In this document: positions 1-7,996 of the stretch, one piece after another
Layout of the letters: the number at the start of each line of letters is the position of its first letter
Numbering within the stretch: position 1 is the stretch's first letter
NCBI GenBank assembly: GCA_964353185.1
Contig: CAYGUV010000001.1
Coordinates: 248,001-312,000 of the forward strand
Origin: GCA-2708415 sp964353185
Lineage (GTDB): Bacteria > Pseudomonadota > Alphaproteobacteria > Micavibrionales > Micavibrionaceae
Direction of reading: 5' to 3'
DNA: 64,000 nt
Notes under the pieces: model-generated
Told to the model about the DNA's origin: nothing
Databases searched by the model: none
The model's input: only the letters and a program-made list of their open reading frames with translations
Translations under genes and position numbers: made by a program

Positions 1-329
1 ATAGTTTCATCATCAGTGTTCCCAACATCCCCGAAAGGTGTGTTATTATCATTATTTAATATTTTTTTATTGGGGTCAGTCAAATCATAGGTTGAACCAT
101 TTTCAACAAAGATTGTGTCTATTTGAGAAAGACCCAATAAATTATAGTGACCATTTATGGTTATTGTTGATCCCAAACCAGTATAGATGACCAAATCGTT
201 ACCCTGTCTTGAAAATGAGAAGTTACTTTCAAGATAACTGCCGGTCATTGTTAATGTGTGGTTTTGAAATAAACTAAATGGTGAATACTCAACGTTACCT
301 TCGGATATATTATAAACATAGTCAGTCAT
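1..329 (-). CDS. RTX/haemolysin-type secreted protein, N-terminal part only (cut by window edge)
   Basis: An open frame of 109 codons starts at the ATG ending at 329 and runs off the left edge without a stop. An AGGAGA ribosome site lies 6-7 bases before the ATG. Around residues 40-85 the protein has the run GNDLVIYTG, then an ITINGHY segment, then a VENGSTYDL segment. This resembles the haemolysin-type calcium-binding-related module that flanks RTX repeats, where a GxDDLVI strand is followed by a DGT.WDL strand. There is no N-terminal signal peptide, which fits type I secretion. The RTX repeats themselves, if any, would lie outside the window, so the assignment is tentative. Confidence 0.5.
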   Translation of the reverse strand, partial: MTDYVYNISEGNVEYSPFSLFQNHTLTMTGSYLESNFSFSRQGNDLVIYTGLGSTITINGHYNLLGLSQIDTIFVENGSTYDLTDPNKKILNNDNNTPFGDVGNTDDET

Positions 330-360
330 TTTATTTCTCCTGTTGGTTGTTGTAATTGAA

Positions 361-392
361 ACAATCATAGGTTAAATAACTAACAATCATAG
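361..392. repeat. Two direct ACAATCATAG repeats, 22 bp apart, upstream of the RTX-like gene
   Basis: The 10-mer ACAATCATAG occurs at 361-370 and again at 383-392. The 22-bp period is about two helical turns, so both copies face the same side of the DNA. They sit 32-63 bp upstream of the start codon at 329, as expected for an operator of a dimeric or tandem regulator. No regulator can be named. Confidence 0.35.
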
Positions 393-430
393 ATTGATAA
401 TAAATTTTTTTTATGCTATGGTTTTCAGCC

Positions 431-461
431 ATAAAAAAACCAGCGAGATTTTCGCTGGTTT
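431..461 (-). terminator. Rho-independent terminator of the flagellin gene
   Basis: A 9-bp perfect stem (AACCAGCGA at 438-446 with TCGCTGGTT at 452-460) encloses a 5-base loop. On the minus strand it is followed by a run of T (A-run 433-439 on the plus strand). It lies about 75 bp past the flagellin stop codon. Confidence 0.85.
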
Positions 462-500
462 AAATTATTAGAGCCTGCCGCCCTCATGTTCATAAAAGTC

Positions 501-525
501 GGTATCCGAACCGTGGTCGGATACC
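501..525 (-). other. Perfect hairpin just past the flagellin stop codon
   Basis: GGTATCCGA (501-509) and TCGGATACC (517-525) form a perfect 9-bp stem with a 7-base loop, ending 9 bp beyond the flagellin stop. It lacks a T-run, so it is not itself an intrinsic terminator. A 3'-end mRNA stabilising structure is the likeliest role. Confidence 0.5.
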
Positions 526-533
526 AATCATTA

Positions 534-2210
534 TTAGAACAATCGTAACACTGACTGTTGTGACTGTGCTGCCAAGGATAGGGAAGTTGTTCCCAAAGCC
601 TGACGAGTCTGTAGGGCCAACAAGTTCGCACCTTCTTCGTTTTGGTCAGCAACCGTAAGGTCATCTGCACCAGACTGAAGTGTGTTAATTGTTTGCTCCG
701 TAAAGTCACGACGGAATTGAACGATAGATAAGTCATTGGCAATAGATTGACCAAAGTTTCTAACATCTAATGTCGCTTCGCGGATTGAATCAATTGACTG
801 CTGAACATTCGCTGCATTCGTGAAGTCACCTTCAGTAATGCCAAGCCCTGTTGCAGTGAAGTCAACGCCTTCTGTTTGAAGTGAATTAGAACGATCTTCA
901 TTGAAGAATGTTTCTAAGTTATCACCACCAAGAAGGTTCACACCACGATAGTTTGAATCTTCAACCAACTGATCAATTTGATCACGAATGTTGTTGAAGT
1001 CTTCTTCAAACTGATCAACATCTGGGTTAACGCCATCGAATGTAAAGAACTCAGATGCAATTTGACCAGCACCAAGCGCAACATCAGCTGCGCCAGCACC
1101 AAAACCAAAGCCAATGGTAGACGCACCCGTACCTGTGAACTGAAGTTCAACTTGACCAACAGTTTCATCAAATTGAATTTCAATTTGACCTGTGTCAGCG
1201 TTGAAACTTGCTTCGATATCTGTACGACCTGAGTTGTTAATGGCATCAATGACACTTTGAATTGTATCAGTATCAGTGAAGTTACCAAGATCAACATTTA
1301 CGCCATCGATGTTTAGCTGGATGTTTGCATCAGAACCAGCCGCAAGGAATTCAGCACCTGTTGTCCCAGGGGTACCAGCATCACCAAGTACTTGACTAGC
1401 CTCAAACTGACCAGACGCTGCTGTGTTTGCAGCAACACCTGAAAACAGTGTGTTACCAGCAACGGCTGTACCGCCTGGACGGAAACCACCGGCACCATCA
1501 TCTTCGGTACCAACAATTGTATCCAAACCTAAGGCAGCAAAAGCAGCGTTAGATAATTCACCAGCACCACCGCCAGAACCAATACGGATAGAGGCATTTT
1601 CATTGAGTGATGTGATTTCTAATTGACCTGCGTTTGTCACACGGGCACGAATTACTTCACCAATGTCTGAACCTGTACCAGAACCGTTTGTTTCAACATT
1701 AATTGCTGAAACAATGTCATCAACGTTTTCGCCAGCATTAATAGTAATGTTTAGTGTTGCTTGTGTTCCATCAGCTTGCGTTACTGTTACATCAAAAGTA
1801 TCGCCAGCAGTAATAACACCGCCACCGCCAATTGTTGTAAGGTCAGCAACACCAGATAGATCTTCGTTACCACGGGCTCTTGCAAACCCTTCAGACGCAC
1901 GAATTGCTGATTGTGCTTCTTGTGCAATAGAATCAGCTTGGTCAAGAAGGTTAGAAAGTGATTCAACCCCTGTGTTTGCTTGTTCAATTGTACGGATTGA
2001 TTGTGAAATCCCATCTAATAAACGTGTTAGGTCACTCGCGCGGTTATTCAATGCTTTCGCAGTGAAGAAGTTTTGCGGATTATCTAACGCAGAATTAACT
2101 TTAAGGCCAGTTGCTAAACGCAATTGAGCCGTATCGATATTTCTTTGTGTGTTTTGAAGGGATAGTAGATTGTTCCTCAAGGCTGAGGATAGAACGATAT
2201 CTCCTGACAT
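534..2210 (-). CDS. fliC: Flagellin
   Basis: Flagellin is the filament subunit, exported through the flagellar type III apparatus. The 558-aa protein has the conserved D0/D1 N-terminal helices (SALRNNLLSLQNTQ, then a LRLATGLKVNSALDNP segment) and the matching C-terminal D1/D0 helices ending SVLRLF. The centre (about residues 140-400) is variable, Gly/Ala/Thr-rich and low in basic residues, with two copies resembling the flagellin IN motif (ending VSAIN and VIDAIN). It starts at an ATG with an AAAGGAGA ribosome site. The gene is monocistronic: a sigma-54 promoter overlapping a CtrA box lies upstream, with an 82-nt leader, and a terminator lies downstream. No flaF or flbT is present beside it. 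Family call is secure. Confidence 0.97.
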   Translation of the reverse strand: MSGDIVLSSALRNNLLSLQNTQRNIDTAQLRLATGLKVNSALDNPQNFFTAKALNNRASDLTRLLDGISQSIRTIEQANTGVESLSNLLDQADSIAQEAQSAIRASEGFARARGNEDLSGVADLTTIGGGGVITAGDTFDVTVTQADGTQATLNITINAGENVDDIVSAINVETNGSGTGSDIGEVIRARVTNAGQLEITSLNENASIRIGSGGGAGELSNAAFAALGLDTIVGTEDDGAGGFRPGGTAVAGNTLFSGVAANTAASGQFEASQVLGDAGTPGTTGAEFLAAGSDANIQLNIDGVNVDLGNFTDTDTIQSVIDAINNSGRTDIEASFNADTGQIEIQFDETVGQVELQFTGTGASTIGFGFGAGAADVALGAGQIASEFFTFDGVNPDVDQFEEDFNNIRDQIDQLVEDSNYRGVNLLGGDNLETFFNEDRSNSLQTEGVDFTATGLGITEGDFTNAANVQQSIDSIREATLDVRNFGQSIANDLSIVQFRRDFTEQTINTLQSGADDLTVADQNEEGANLLALQTRQALGTTSLSLAAQSQQSVLRLF

Positions 2211-2296
2211 CTTATTTCTCCTTTACTAGGGTTATGTTTTGCATACTGCAATTCATTCTTCCTGAACGAATACTTATAATACTATAACATAAGTAA

Positions 2297-2312
2297 TTAA
2301 CAAGCGGTTAAC
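2297..2312 (+). promoter_or_regulatory. CtrA-type box over the flagellin promoter
   Basis: The sequence TTAACAAGCGGTTAAC matches the alphaproteobacterial CtrA consensus TTAA-N7-TTAAC exactly. It covers the -12 element and upstream start region of the sigma-54 promoter at 2303-2318, a position where bound CtrA would compete with RNA polymerase. Binding is inferred from sequence only. Confidence 0.6.
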
Positions 2313-2318
2313 GCGCCA
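2303..2318 (-). promoter_or_regulatory. Sigma-54 promoter of flagellin
   Basis: On the minus strand TGGCGCGTTAACCGCT has GG and GC with the exact -24/-12 spacing of the RpoN consensus TGGCAC-N5-TTGCW. The predicted transcription start is near 2292, giving an 82-nt leader before the flagellin ATG. Confidence 0.65.
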
Positions 2319-2560
2319 TAGTATTTATTAAATATTATACAAAAATAGTGAATAAAGCCACGATTGCGGCTTGTGAGTATGATTCTAGCTGAATTTTCCT
2401 AAAGGCGCAAATCAGAAGTAGTTTTAATATGGTAAAACGTAAAAATAAGCACCACATATGCTTCGACGGGGCCTATTTATTTTGCTCCAGACCGCAGGCG
2501 GTCTTCGCTAAAAATTGGCAAATCGTAAATATTATTAGCTTTAATAATAATCCATAAAGC

Positions 2561-2589
2561 GTTACGGCAGACCAGAGGCCTGCCGTAAC
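2561..2589 (-). terminator. Hairpin after flgE, probable terminator
   Basis: GTTACGGCAG (2561-2570) pairs perfectly with CTGCCGTAAC (2580-2589) over 10 bp with a 9-base loop, 36 bp past the flgE stop. The minus-strand sequence after it begins GCTTTAT and is only moderately T-rich, so termination strength is uncertain. Confidence 0.6.
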
Positions 2590-2624
2590 TAAGTTTTTGC
2601 CAAGAGCGTCTAAAGAGCGATATT

Positions 2625-4385
2625 CTATCGCAATCTTAGCAAATCTTCTGTCATCTGGTCGACGGTCGTAATAACCTTCGTGTTCGCGCTGTAGGCACGT
2701 TGTGTCACGATAAGTTTTGTAAACTCGTCTGCCAGGTCCACATTCGATTGTTCAATGGAGGACATTTCTAAGAAACCTGCTTGCGATACGCCTGCTTCTT
2801 GAAGTAAAGGCTCACCTGAATCTGAACTCTCTACATAAGAAGTCGTAGAGATTTCTTGCAAATTATTTGATGAAGGGAAGGTTACGATTGGTAATTTATA
2901 CAATCTTGATAATGTTCCGTTTGAAAAACGTGCATTCACATATCCTTCACGGTCAATTTCAACACCTGTTTTCAATCCTAATTCAGAACCATCTTGTGAG
3001 GCAAAGCTCACATTATATAAGCCAGCAAACTGGGTTAAGCCATCAATGTTAATATTGATATCTTGTGTTTCTGAACCGTTACCCCAATCAACAGAGCGTA
3101 ATTCGATGTCTTTATTACCATCTAAATCTGCCTGTGCGTTTAACGTTCCATCACTATTAAAGTTAATAAAACCTTGTGCTAATGGGGCGGCAATATTTGG
3201 CCCAACAACGTTTACTTGCCACCATCCACGGCCATTATAGGCGGCTTGTGGTGGTTGGTTTTGCACATCAGGGAACACCGCATTTGTTTCCGGTGGTATG
3301 AAAGTATTATCTGTTGGTAAACCAAATACGTCGATCGTTCCTTCAGCAATACCGAGAGGTGTTAAAATTTGGTTTGCAGGCGCAGCGTCATCCGTAAGGA
3401 TTAATTGATCTCCAGGGGTAATGGACGTTCCTGTAATAACGATGCTACCTTCGTCGTTAATATATGCTTCTGCGGCACCGCCACCAGCATAATTATTCAC
3501 AAATTCAAGCAAATCATTAACAGAATTAACACCTGTTAGAACATCGATTGTGAAAGTTTCAGGGGCGTTACCTGTTGTTTCTATTGTAAATGTAGCGCCA
3601 TCTGCAATGTTATATGGAGGACCTGTTAGATCTTCGCTTTCATTTGCATCTTGCACTGCTGATACGACTGCTGCTTGGGGGCCGTTGATTTTAATATACT
3701 CAAAAGTAATATCTTGCGCCGCCCCTAACGAGTCATAAACACGAAGCGTTCTTGTGAAATCAATGTCTGATGTTGGATACGCAACAAGACCATCGCCAAG
3801 TGGATCGTAGTTAACATTTCTGCCAACTTCATCGGCATCAAGGTTTAATCCCAATGTTCCTTCGGTTGTTTGACGAGATTCGCCAGCAGCCAAACTCACA
3901 TCAACAGGGACAAGGGCAGAAGTATCCGCGTTAAATGTAGTGACACCTACTGCTGTATTCGGGTCACGATCCGCAGGATCAACTTCCCAACCATACAAAA
4001 ACATACCCGCAGAGTTTTGCAAAATACCATTTTCATTTTCATTGAATTGGCCATTACGAGTATATTTAAAGTCACCAGCAATATCTAAACTTTCTTCTGA
4101 ACGAACAGTAAAGAAACCATCGCCTGCGATTGCAACATCAAGAGATGATCCTGTTTGTGCAATCTGACCTTGTTGGTCAACTTGTTGTAAGCGGTTAACT
4201 GTTACTGCGCCTGGTGAATAACGGGCAGTCGCCGATTCAACGGTTACAAGTGCGGCAAACGCAGCTTCTGATCGTTTAAATCCTGTTGTGTTAACGTTTG
4301 CGATATTGTTTGAAATAATCGCTGTTGCTTGTGATTGGGCGCTTAAGCCTGATACTGCTGTATATAAAGATCCGAATAAGCTCAT
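2625..4385 (-). CDS. flgE: Flagellar hook protein FlgE
   Basis: FlgE polymerises into the hook, the universal joint between rod and filament. The 586-aa protein begins MSLFGSLYTAVSGLSAQ and has the rod/hook signature around SNNIANVNTTGFKRS (residues 26-40). It ends with the conserved C-terminal helix pattern (EQSNVDLADEFTKLI, then QRAYSANTKVIT and a final LLRLR). The long middle, longer than the 402-aa Salmonella protein, is typical of alphaproteobacterial hooks. A strong AGGAGG ribosome site (4391-4396) precedes the ATG and itself forms the last codons of the small ORF upstream. It lies downstream of flgD and probably shares its sigma-54 promoter. Confidence 0.96.
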   Translation of the reverse strand: MSLFGSLYTAVSGLSAQSQATAIISNNIANVNTTGFKRSEAAFAALVTVESATARYSPGAVTVNRLQQVDQQGQIAQTGSSLDVAIAGDGFFTVRSEESLDIAGDFKYTRNGQFNENENGILQNSAGMFLYGWEVDPADRDPNTAVGVTTFNADTSALVPVDVSLAAGESRQTTEGTLGLNLDADEVGRNVNYDPLGDGLVAYPTSDIDFTRTLRVYDSLGAAQDITFEYIKINGPQAAVVSAVQDANESEDLTGPPYNIADGATFTIETTGNAPETFTIDVLTGVNSVNDLLEFVNNYAGGGAAEAYINDEGSIVITGTSITPGDQLILTDDAAPANQILTPLGIAEGTIDVFGLPTDNTFIPPETNAVFPDVQNQPPQAAYNGRGWWQVNVVGPNIAAPLAQGFINFNSDGTLNAQADLDGNKDIELRSVDWGNGSETQDININIDGLTQFAGLYNVSFASQDGSELGLKTGVEIDREGYVNARFSNGTLSRLYKLPIVTFPSSNNLQEISTTSYVESSDSGEPLLQEAGVSQAGFLEMSSIEQSNVDLADEFTKLIVTQRAYSANTKVITTVDQMTEDLLRLR

Positions 4386-4387
4386 AA

Positions 4388-4540
4388 TTACCTCCTAGTG
4401 AAAATTCTAAAAATTTGTTGTTCTGTTTTAATTGTTTGTGTTTTGTATTGGTTTAAATTGTTTTCATTCGCATCATCATCTGGTGGAGCGGGGCGAATTT
4501 CACGCTTTTTATAAATCGCGCTAAATTGTTGTCGTTTCAT
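4388..4540 (-). CDS. Candidate 50-aa protein between flgD and flgE
   Basis: The frame from the ATG at 4540 overlaps the last six codons of flgD and stops (TAA, 4388-4390) two bases before the flgE ATG. A GGGGGAG ribosome-site-like run lies 3 bases before this ATG. An earlier in-frame start at 4570 has no such site. The peptide is basic at the N-terminus (MKRQQFSAIYKKREIRP) and polar elsewhere, with no membrane segment. I recognise no family. The tight packing suggests translational coupling flgD, small ORF, flgE. It could instead be a chance frame whose end merely contains the flgE ribosome site. Confidence 0.4.
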   Translation of the reverse strand: MKRQQFSAIYKKREIRPAPPDDDANENNLNQYKTQTIKTEQQIFRIFTRR

Positions 4541-5234
4541 TCGCTCCCCCATTTGTTGTTTCTGAATCATCTGGCTCTACAGCATTCAGAATTTGTGTGA
4601 TTGGTACGGCACGTTCACCAACAAGGGCAAAAACAACACCGTCTTGCTGTTCGACACCTTTAACTTTTCCTGTGACAACAGTTGTTGTGTTGATAACATT
4701 TTCTTGAATATCAAGGGCGTCAATTGATACCGTATAGGTGCCCGATGGTAAGGAGTTGTTTAAGAAGTCTGTACCATTCCATGTAAACTCGTGAACGCCA
4801 GCGCCTTTTTCTGCATCGCCAGAGAAGACAAGGTTACCTTCTTCATTAAAGATATTAATCTTTGATGTCGTTGCTGCATCTTCGAGGTTATATTGAATTG
4901 TAGTTGGTTGACCCTGCTCATAGGCAACTTCTGCACTAATATAGGAAACATTTAACCCAACATACCCAAGTGACGATGTAATCGCATTATTTAATTGAAG
5001 GGCAACCAGGTCGTCTAATTTACTGTTGGCATTAATCTGTTGCTCCACTTGTGAGAACTGCACCAATTGATTGGTAAATTCGTTTGAATCTAATGGCTCA
5101 AGCGGGTCTTGGTTTTGTAACTGCGTTGTCAAAAGCTGCAAGAATTGTGAAAAGTCGTCAGCTAGCGTAACGCTTTGAGCTTCCGTTCTTTGCGCATTTA
5201 CTAGGGCGCTTGTTGTTGTTACATCTGATACCAT
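4521..5234 (-). CDS. flgD: Flagellar hook assembly (capping) protein FlgD
   Basis: FlgD caps the growing hook and guides FlgE assembly. The 237-aa protein has the family N-terminal core around FLQLLTTQLQNQDPLEPLDS and EFTNQLVQFSQVEQ (about residues 29-65). The C-terminal half is a beta-rich FlgD Ig/tudor-like region with a GAGVHEFTWNGTD strand and a PSGTYTVSI strand. An AGGAGA ribosome site precedes the ATG. A near-perfect sigma-54 promoter lies 33-48 bp upstream, between fliK and flgD, so flgD-flgE can be transcribed separately from the flgI-fliK genes. Confidence 0.95.
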   Translation of the reverse strand: MVSDVTTTSALVNAQRTEAQSVTLADDFSQFLQLLTTQLQNQDPLEPLDSNEFTNQLVQFSQVEQQINANSKLDDLVALQLNNAITSSLGYVGLNVSYISAEVAYEQGQPTTIQYNLEDAATTSKINIFNEEGNLVFSGDAEKGAGVHEFTWNGTDFLNNSLPSGTYTVSIDALDIQENVINTTTVVTGKVKGVEQQDGVVFALVGERAVPITQILNAVEPDDSETTNGGANETTTI

Positions 5235-5266
5235 TGTTACGTTCTCCTAATTTCTATTTATATCTT

Positions 5267-5282
5267 TGCAATCGCTGTGCCA
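5267..5282 (-). promoter_or_regulatory. Sigma-54 promoter of flgD-flgE
   Basis: The minus strand reads TGGCACAGCGATTGCA, an almost perfect RpoN site (TGGCAC-N5-TTGCA) with correct spacing. The predicted start near 5256 gives a 22-nt leader containing the flgD ribosome site. Confidence 0.85.
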
Positions 5283-5299
5283 GTTTTAAAAATTTTGCC

Positions 5300-7063
5300 T
5301 TATGCCAAGATATTGTAGTGAACATGGCCCGTTTCTGGGTCCACATCCCATGTCATTTGTGTGTCAATAAATTCAATTTCTTCGTTATCGTTTGATCCTT
5401 CAGTTCCTCCGCCTGTACCGCCATGACGGCTGTCACCTTCGCGGTCTGAATTAAAGGCGTGACCATCATCGGCCATTTGGAAATCTAATGATCCGCTATC
5501 TGTATCTAATCCAGCATTTTGCAGGGCGCGCTCCAAAGCTTGGGCGTCACGTTGTAACATTAGTAATGTTTCTGGTTTTTCAACAACGATATTGGCTTTG
5601 ACCATTCGTTCATCACCAAATTCTAAGCGAATTTCAACGCGGCCCAATTCAGGCGGATCTAGTTGAAGCGTCATTTGCCTCGTTTCACCAGATTGCGCAG
5701 ATTTACTTATTTGTGCAGCAACAGCTTGCGTCGCAGGATGGGTTTGACCCGCTATAATATTATTACTCGCAAAACTTGCCGCTTGCATTGATGTTGTGAA
5801 AGGCGCCCCCGTTTGAATATCAAAGCCTAAGGCTTGGCTTAACGGATCTGTGCTGGCCAAGACATCTGAGAATGAAAAATTAAGAAGTGACTCAACTTTT
5901 TGTCCTGTTTGAGTGTTGCTCAAGCTCGCGGCGACATCTGCAACATTCATTTTCGATTGTGCGGCTAAGCCTTTTTTGGTGCTACCAAAAATTTCTTGAT
6001 ATTCACCGTTACTTAAACGTTGTGATATTTCTTCGGCAGTAAGGGGGAGGGATGTTTCCCCTGAATTTGCATTTTGACCATTATTTAAAAAATTCCCAGA
6101 TGCGGCGCTATTGCTGAATTCTGATGTTTGTTTTGGGTTGATCGCATTTAAAAGATTTTGTGCGGAATTTGACTTATTCTGACCTGTATTGGCAACATTC
6201 GCAGCAATAATATTATCTGCATTAGATTGCGCCAAAGCAAGACCGTCAACACCACCATTATCATCTTTTTGACTATCACGAAGTTTTTTATCTTGAATAG
6301 ACTTTTCTAATTGAAGCTGTTTTTCTTCATTATTTTTTTGTGATTGATTTATAAGAATAGATAAGGCATCCGTAATTTCAAATTCGCCATCTTCTGTTTT
6401 GCCACTGTTAGGGACAGGAATAATATTTCCAACGCCTGCAATTAAATCTTCTACAGTTAATTCGCGTCCTAATTTATCTTCAACTTCTTGAATGCGATCT
6501 GTGATTTTTGTTAGTTGCGCAGGATTTAATCCTGTTGCAATTAGTGCTTTTAGGGCGGAATCATCGGTTTCAAAATCACCGGCGCGAAGGCTCTCCAAAC
6601 TTGCTTCTAATTGACCCAAGCGTTTTTCTAGACGATTGGCAAGCTGTTCAATATTTCCATTACCAATGGCTTGTTCTGGTAATCCGCTGGTTAAATGATC
6701 AATTAATTTTGTTAATTGCGTAATACGATTTTCCTTGGTATTTGCCAGTTTTTCAATTTTTAATTCACTTAACTTTTCTTCTAACGATTTGTCAGGATCT
6801 TGTCCCAATAACGCTAGCTGTAAGAGGGCTAAATCTGCTTCATCAGATTTCAAACTTGTTGTTGTGTCAGAGCTATTATTTGCAACATCTGTTGTTTTTA
6901 TCTCTCCATCGGCAATTTTAATATTACCCAAAAGCGCATTTAGAAAATTCACATTTCCGCGTTGTGTCAAACCAAGTTCACCATTTTGAAACTGCCCAAA
7001 GCCTGGCTTACCAGATGCTTTGTCTGATGTAACTTGTGTTGCGAATAGATTTAGATCAATCAT
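5300..7063 (-). CDS. fliK: Flagellar hook-length control protein FliK
   Basis: FliK is the secreted molecular ruler that sets hook length and triggers the FlhB substrate switch. The 587-aa protein has a long polar, Asn/Gln/Ser-rich N-terminal and central region. The recognisable C-terminal hook-control domain lies at about residues 445-515 (MTLQLDPPELGRVEIRL followed by VKANIVVEKPETLLML and a LERALQNAGL helix). The last 75 residues are Gly/Asp/Glu-rich. The PPELGRVEI motif is diagnostic. It sits between the flgN/flbY-like gene and flgD, 50 bp after the former. Confidence 0.93.
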   Translation of the reverse strand: MIDLNLFATQVTSDKASGKPGFGQFQNGELGLTQRGNVNFLNALLGNIKIADGEIKTTDVANNSSDTTTSLKSDEADLALLQLALLGQDPDKSLEEKLSELKIEKLANTKENRITQLTKLIDHLTSGLPEQAIGNGNIEQLANRLEKRLGQLEASLESLRAGDFETDDSALKALIATGLNPAQLTKITDRIQEVEDKLGRELTVEDLIAGVGNIIPVPNSGKTEDGEFEITDALSILINQSQKNNEEKQLQLEKSIQDKKLRDSQKDDNGGVDGLALAQSNADNIIAANVANTGQNKSNSAQNLLNAINPKQTSEFSNSAASGNFLNNGQNANSGETSLPLTAEEISQRLSNGEYQEIFGSTKKGLAAQSKMNVADVAASLSNTQTGQKVESLLNFSFSDVLASTDPLSQALGFDIQTGAPFTTSMQAASFASNNIIAGQTHPATQAVAAQISKSAQSGETRQMTLQLDPPELGRVEIRLEFGDERMVKANIVVEKPETLLMLQRDAQALERALQNAGLDTDSGSLDFQMADDGHAFNSDREGDSRHGGTGGGTEGSNDNEEIEFIDTQMTWDVDPETGHVHYNILA

Positions 7064-7113
7064 GTTTTAATTCCTGTTTTGAACGTTCTGTTTTTATTTT
7101 TAAAGCTTATTTC

Positions 7114-7626
7114 TTAAGCAGATTCATTGATGCCCATTGTTGTTTTTAGGCCAGTTTGCATTTGACCGTTACCGCCATAAATAATTTGCTTTTGTTTCCT
7201 TGATGATTCACGCGCGGTTTCCATTATGCGCTCACCCAAACGTTTCATACCATTTTTCATTCGCTCTAATGCGGCGTGGTTTTCTTGTGCAGTTTCTGAA
7301 AAGCTTATACGCATTTCTTCTAATTTATTTTTAAGGGCAGGGGATGCATTCTTTAGCTCATCTTTACGCGCCATTAATTGGTTCATACCGTCTAAATAAT
7401 CATAGGCCACATCTAATTTTTGATCTTGAAGGGATAAAAATGTTTTTGTGTCGGCCTTTTTTAAGGCGGCTGTTTCTTCTTCTAAAGACCCGCGTAAACG
7501 GTCAATCACCACCATCATTTCTTGCATGGCGCGGTTTGGGTCATTGGGTAGGCGACGGCGGGGGCGCTCTGTCTTCATAGATTTTGGCAGTTCTGTTGCT
7601 GTTGTTTCGTTCTGTTGGTTCATCAT
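7114..7626 (-). CDS. FlgN/FlbY-like flagellar chaperone
   Basis: A 170-aa, highly charged, almost wholly helical protein. After a Pro/Arg-rich start it has long amphipathic helices (about residues 33-75 with MVVIDRLRGSLEEETAALKK, and 90-140), the pattern of FlgN-type chaperones of hook-associated proteins. In Caulobacter the gene after flgI and the rod-binding gene is flbY, a FlgN-domain protein, and the position here is the same. The start MMNQQNET has an AAGGA ribosome site. The role is inferred from helix pattern and gene order rather than from a unique motif. Confidence 0.75.
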   Translation of the reverse strand: MMNQQNETTATELPKSMKTERPRRRLPNDPNRAMQEMMVVIDRLRGSLEEETAALKKADTKTFLSLQDQKLDVAYDYLDGMNQLMARKDELKNASPALKNKLEEMRISFSETAQENHAALERMKNGMKRLGERIMETARESSRKQKQIIYGGNGQMQTGLKTTMGINESA

Positions 7627-7653
7627 TTGCTTTTCCTTAACTTTTATTTTGTT

Positions 7654-7995
7654 TTATCTTTGGGCTTGTTCTTGCATTCTAATCATCTCAGCTTTGATCG
7701 CGTCAGCGATGCCAATCTGCCCCGACTCCGCGATCATTTTTCCGTATTCTTCAAGCATAAATCCTTTGAAAATTTCTTCGCCTTTTCCGCCGCCAAACAT
7801 CTTATTTGCTTTAATCCCTTCAAACATTGGCTGTAACATTTGGGTCATGAACATGGCTTCGAAATCTTTGGCTGCCGCGTTAATTTGCTTTTCGCTTTTT
7901 GATTGGGCGGCCAAATTTGTTTTTGTCACGCTGCCTTTCACATCAGGCTGCGTAGCGTTCATTATTGCGAGTGATGTGCTTGGGTCTAAATTCAT
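7654..7995 (-). CDS. flgJ: Rod-binding protein (FlgJ N-terminal domain only)
   Basis: This 113-aa protein matches the rod-binding domain at the N-terminus of enterobacterial FlgJ: AAKDFEAMFMTQMLQPMF, then a GGGKGEEIFKGFMLEEYG segment and an IADAIKAEMIRMQ helix. It lacks the peptidoglycan-hydrolase domain of full FlgJ, which is usual in alphaproteobacteria, where a separate enzyme digests the wall. It should cap or scaffold rod assembly in the periplasm. Its ATG follows the flgI stop by one base, so the two are almost certainly cotranslated. Confidence 0.9.
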   Translation of the reverse strand: MNLDPSTSLAIMNATQPDVKGSVTKTNLAAQSKSEKQINAAAKDFEAMFMTQMLQPMFEGIKANKMFGGGKGEEIFKGFMLEEYGKMIAESGQIGIADAIKAEMIRMQEQAQR

Positions 7996-7996
7996 A

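Larger units (their letters stand above)
2211..2624. other. Flagellin-flgE intergenic region (414 bp)
   Basis: This gene-free stretch holds the flagellin leader and promoter (2211-2320) and two hairpins near flgE. One is a tight AGACCGC/GCGGTCT palindrome at 2489-2504. The other is a 10-bp hairpin at 2561-2589. No convincing ORF was seen between 2320 and 2480. Confidence 0.7.

Noticed and set aside
1663..2127. 154-aa frame on the plus strand inside flagellin
   Set aside because: Antisense to a certain gene; its composition mirrors flagellin codons and it has no ribosome site.
4541..4570. Longer N-terminus (ATG at 4570) for the small ORF between flgD and flgE
   Set aside because: No ribosome site; the ATG at 4540 has one.
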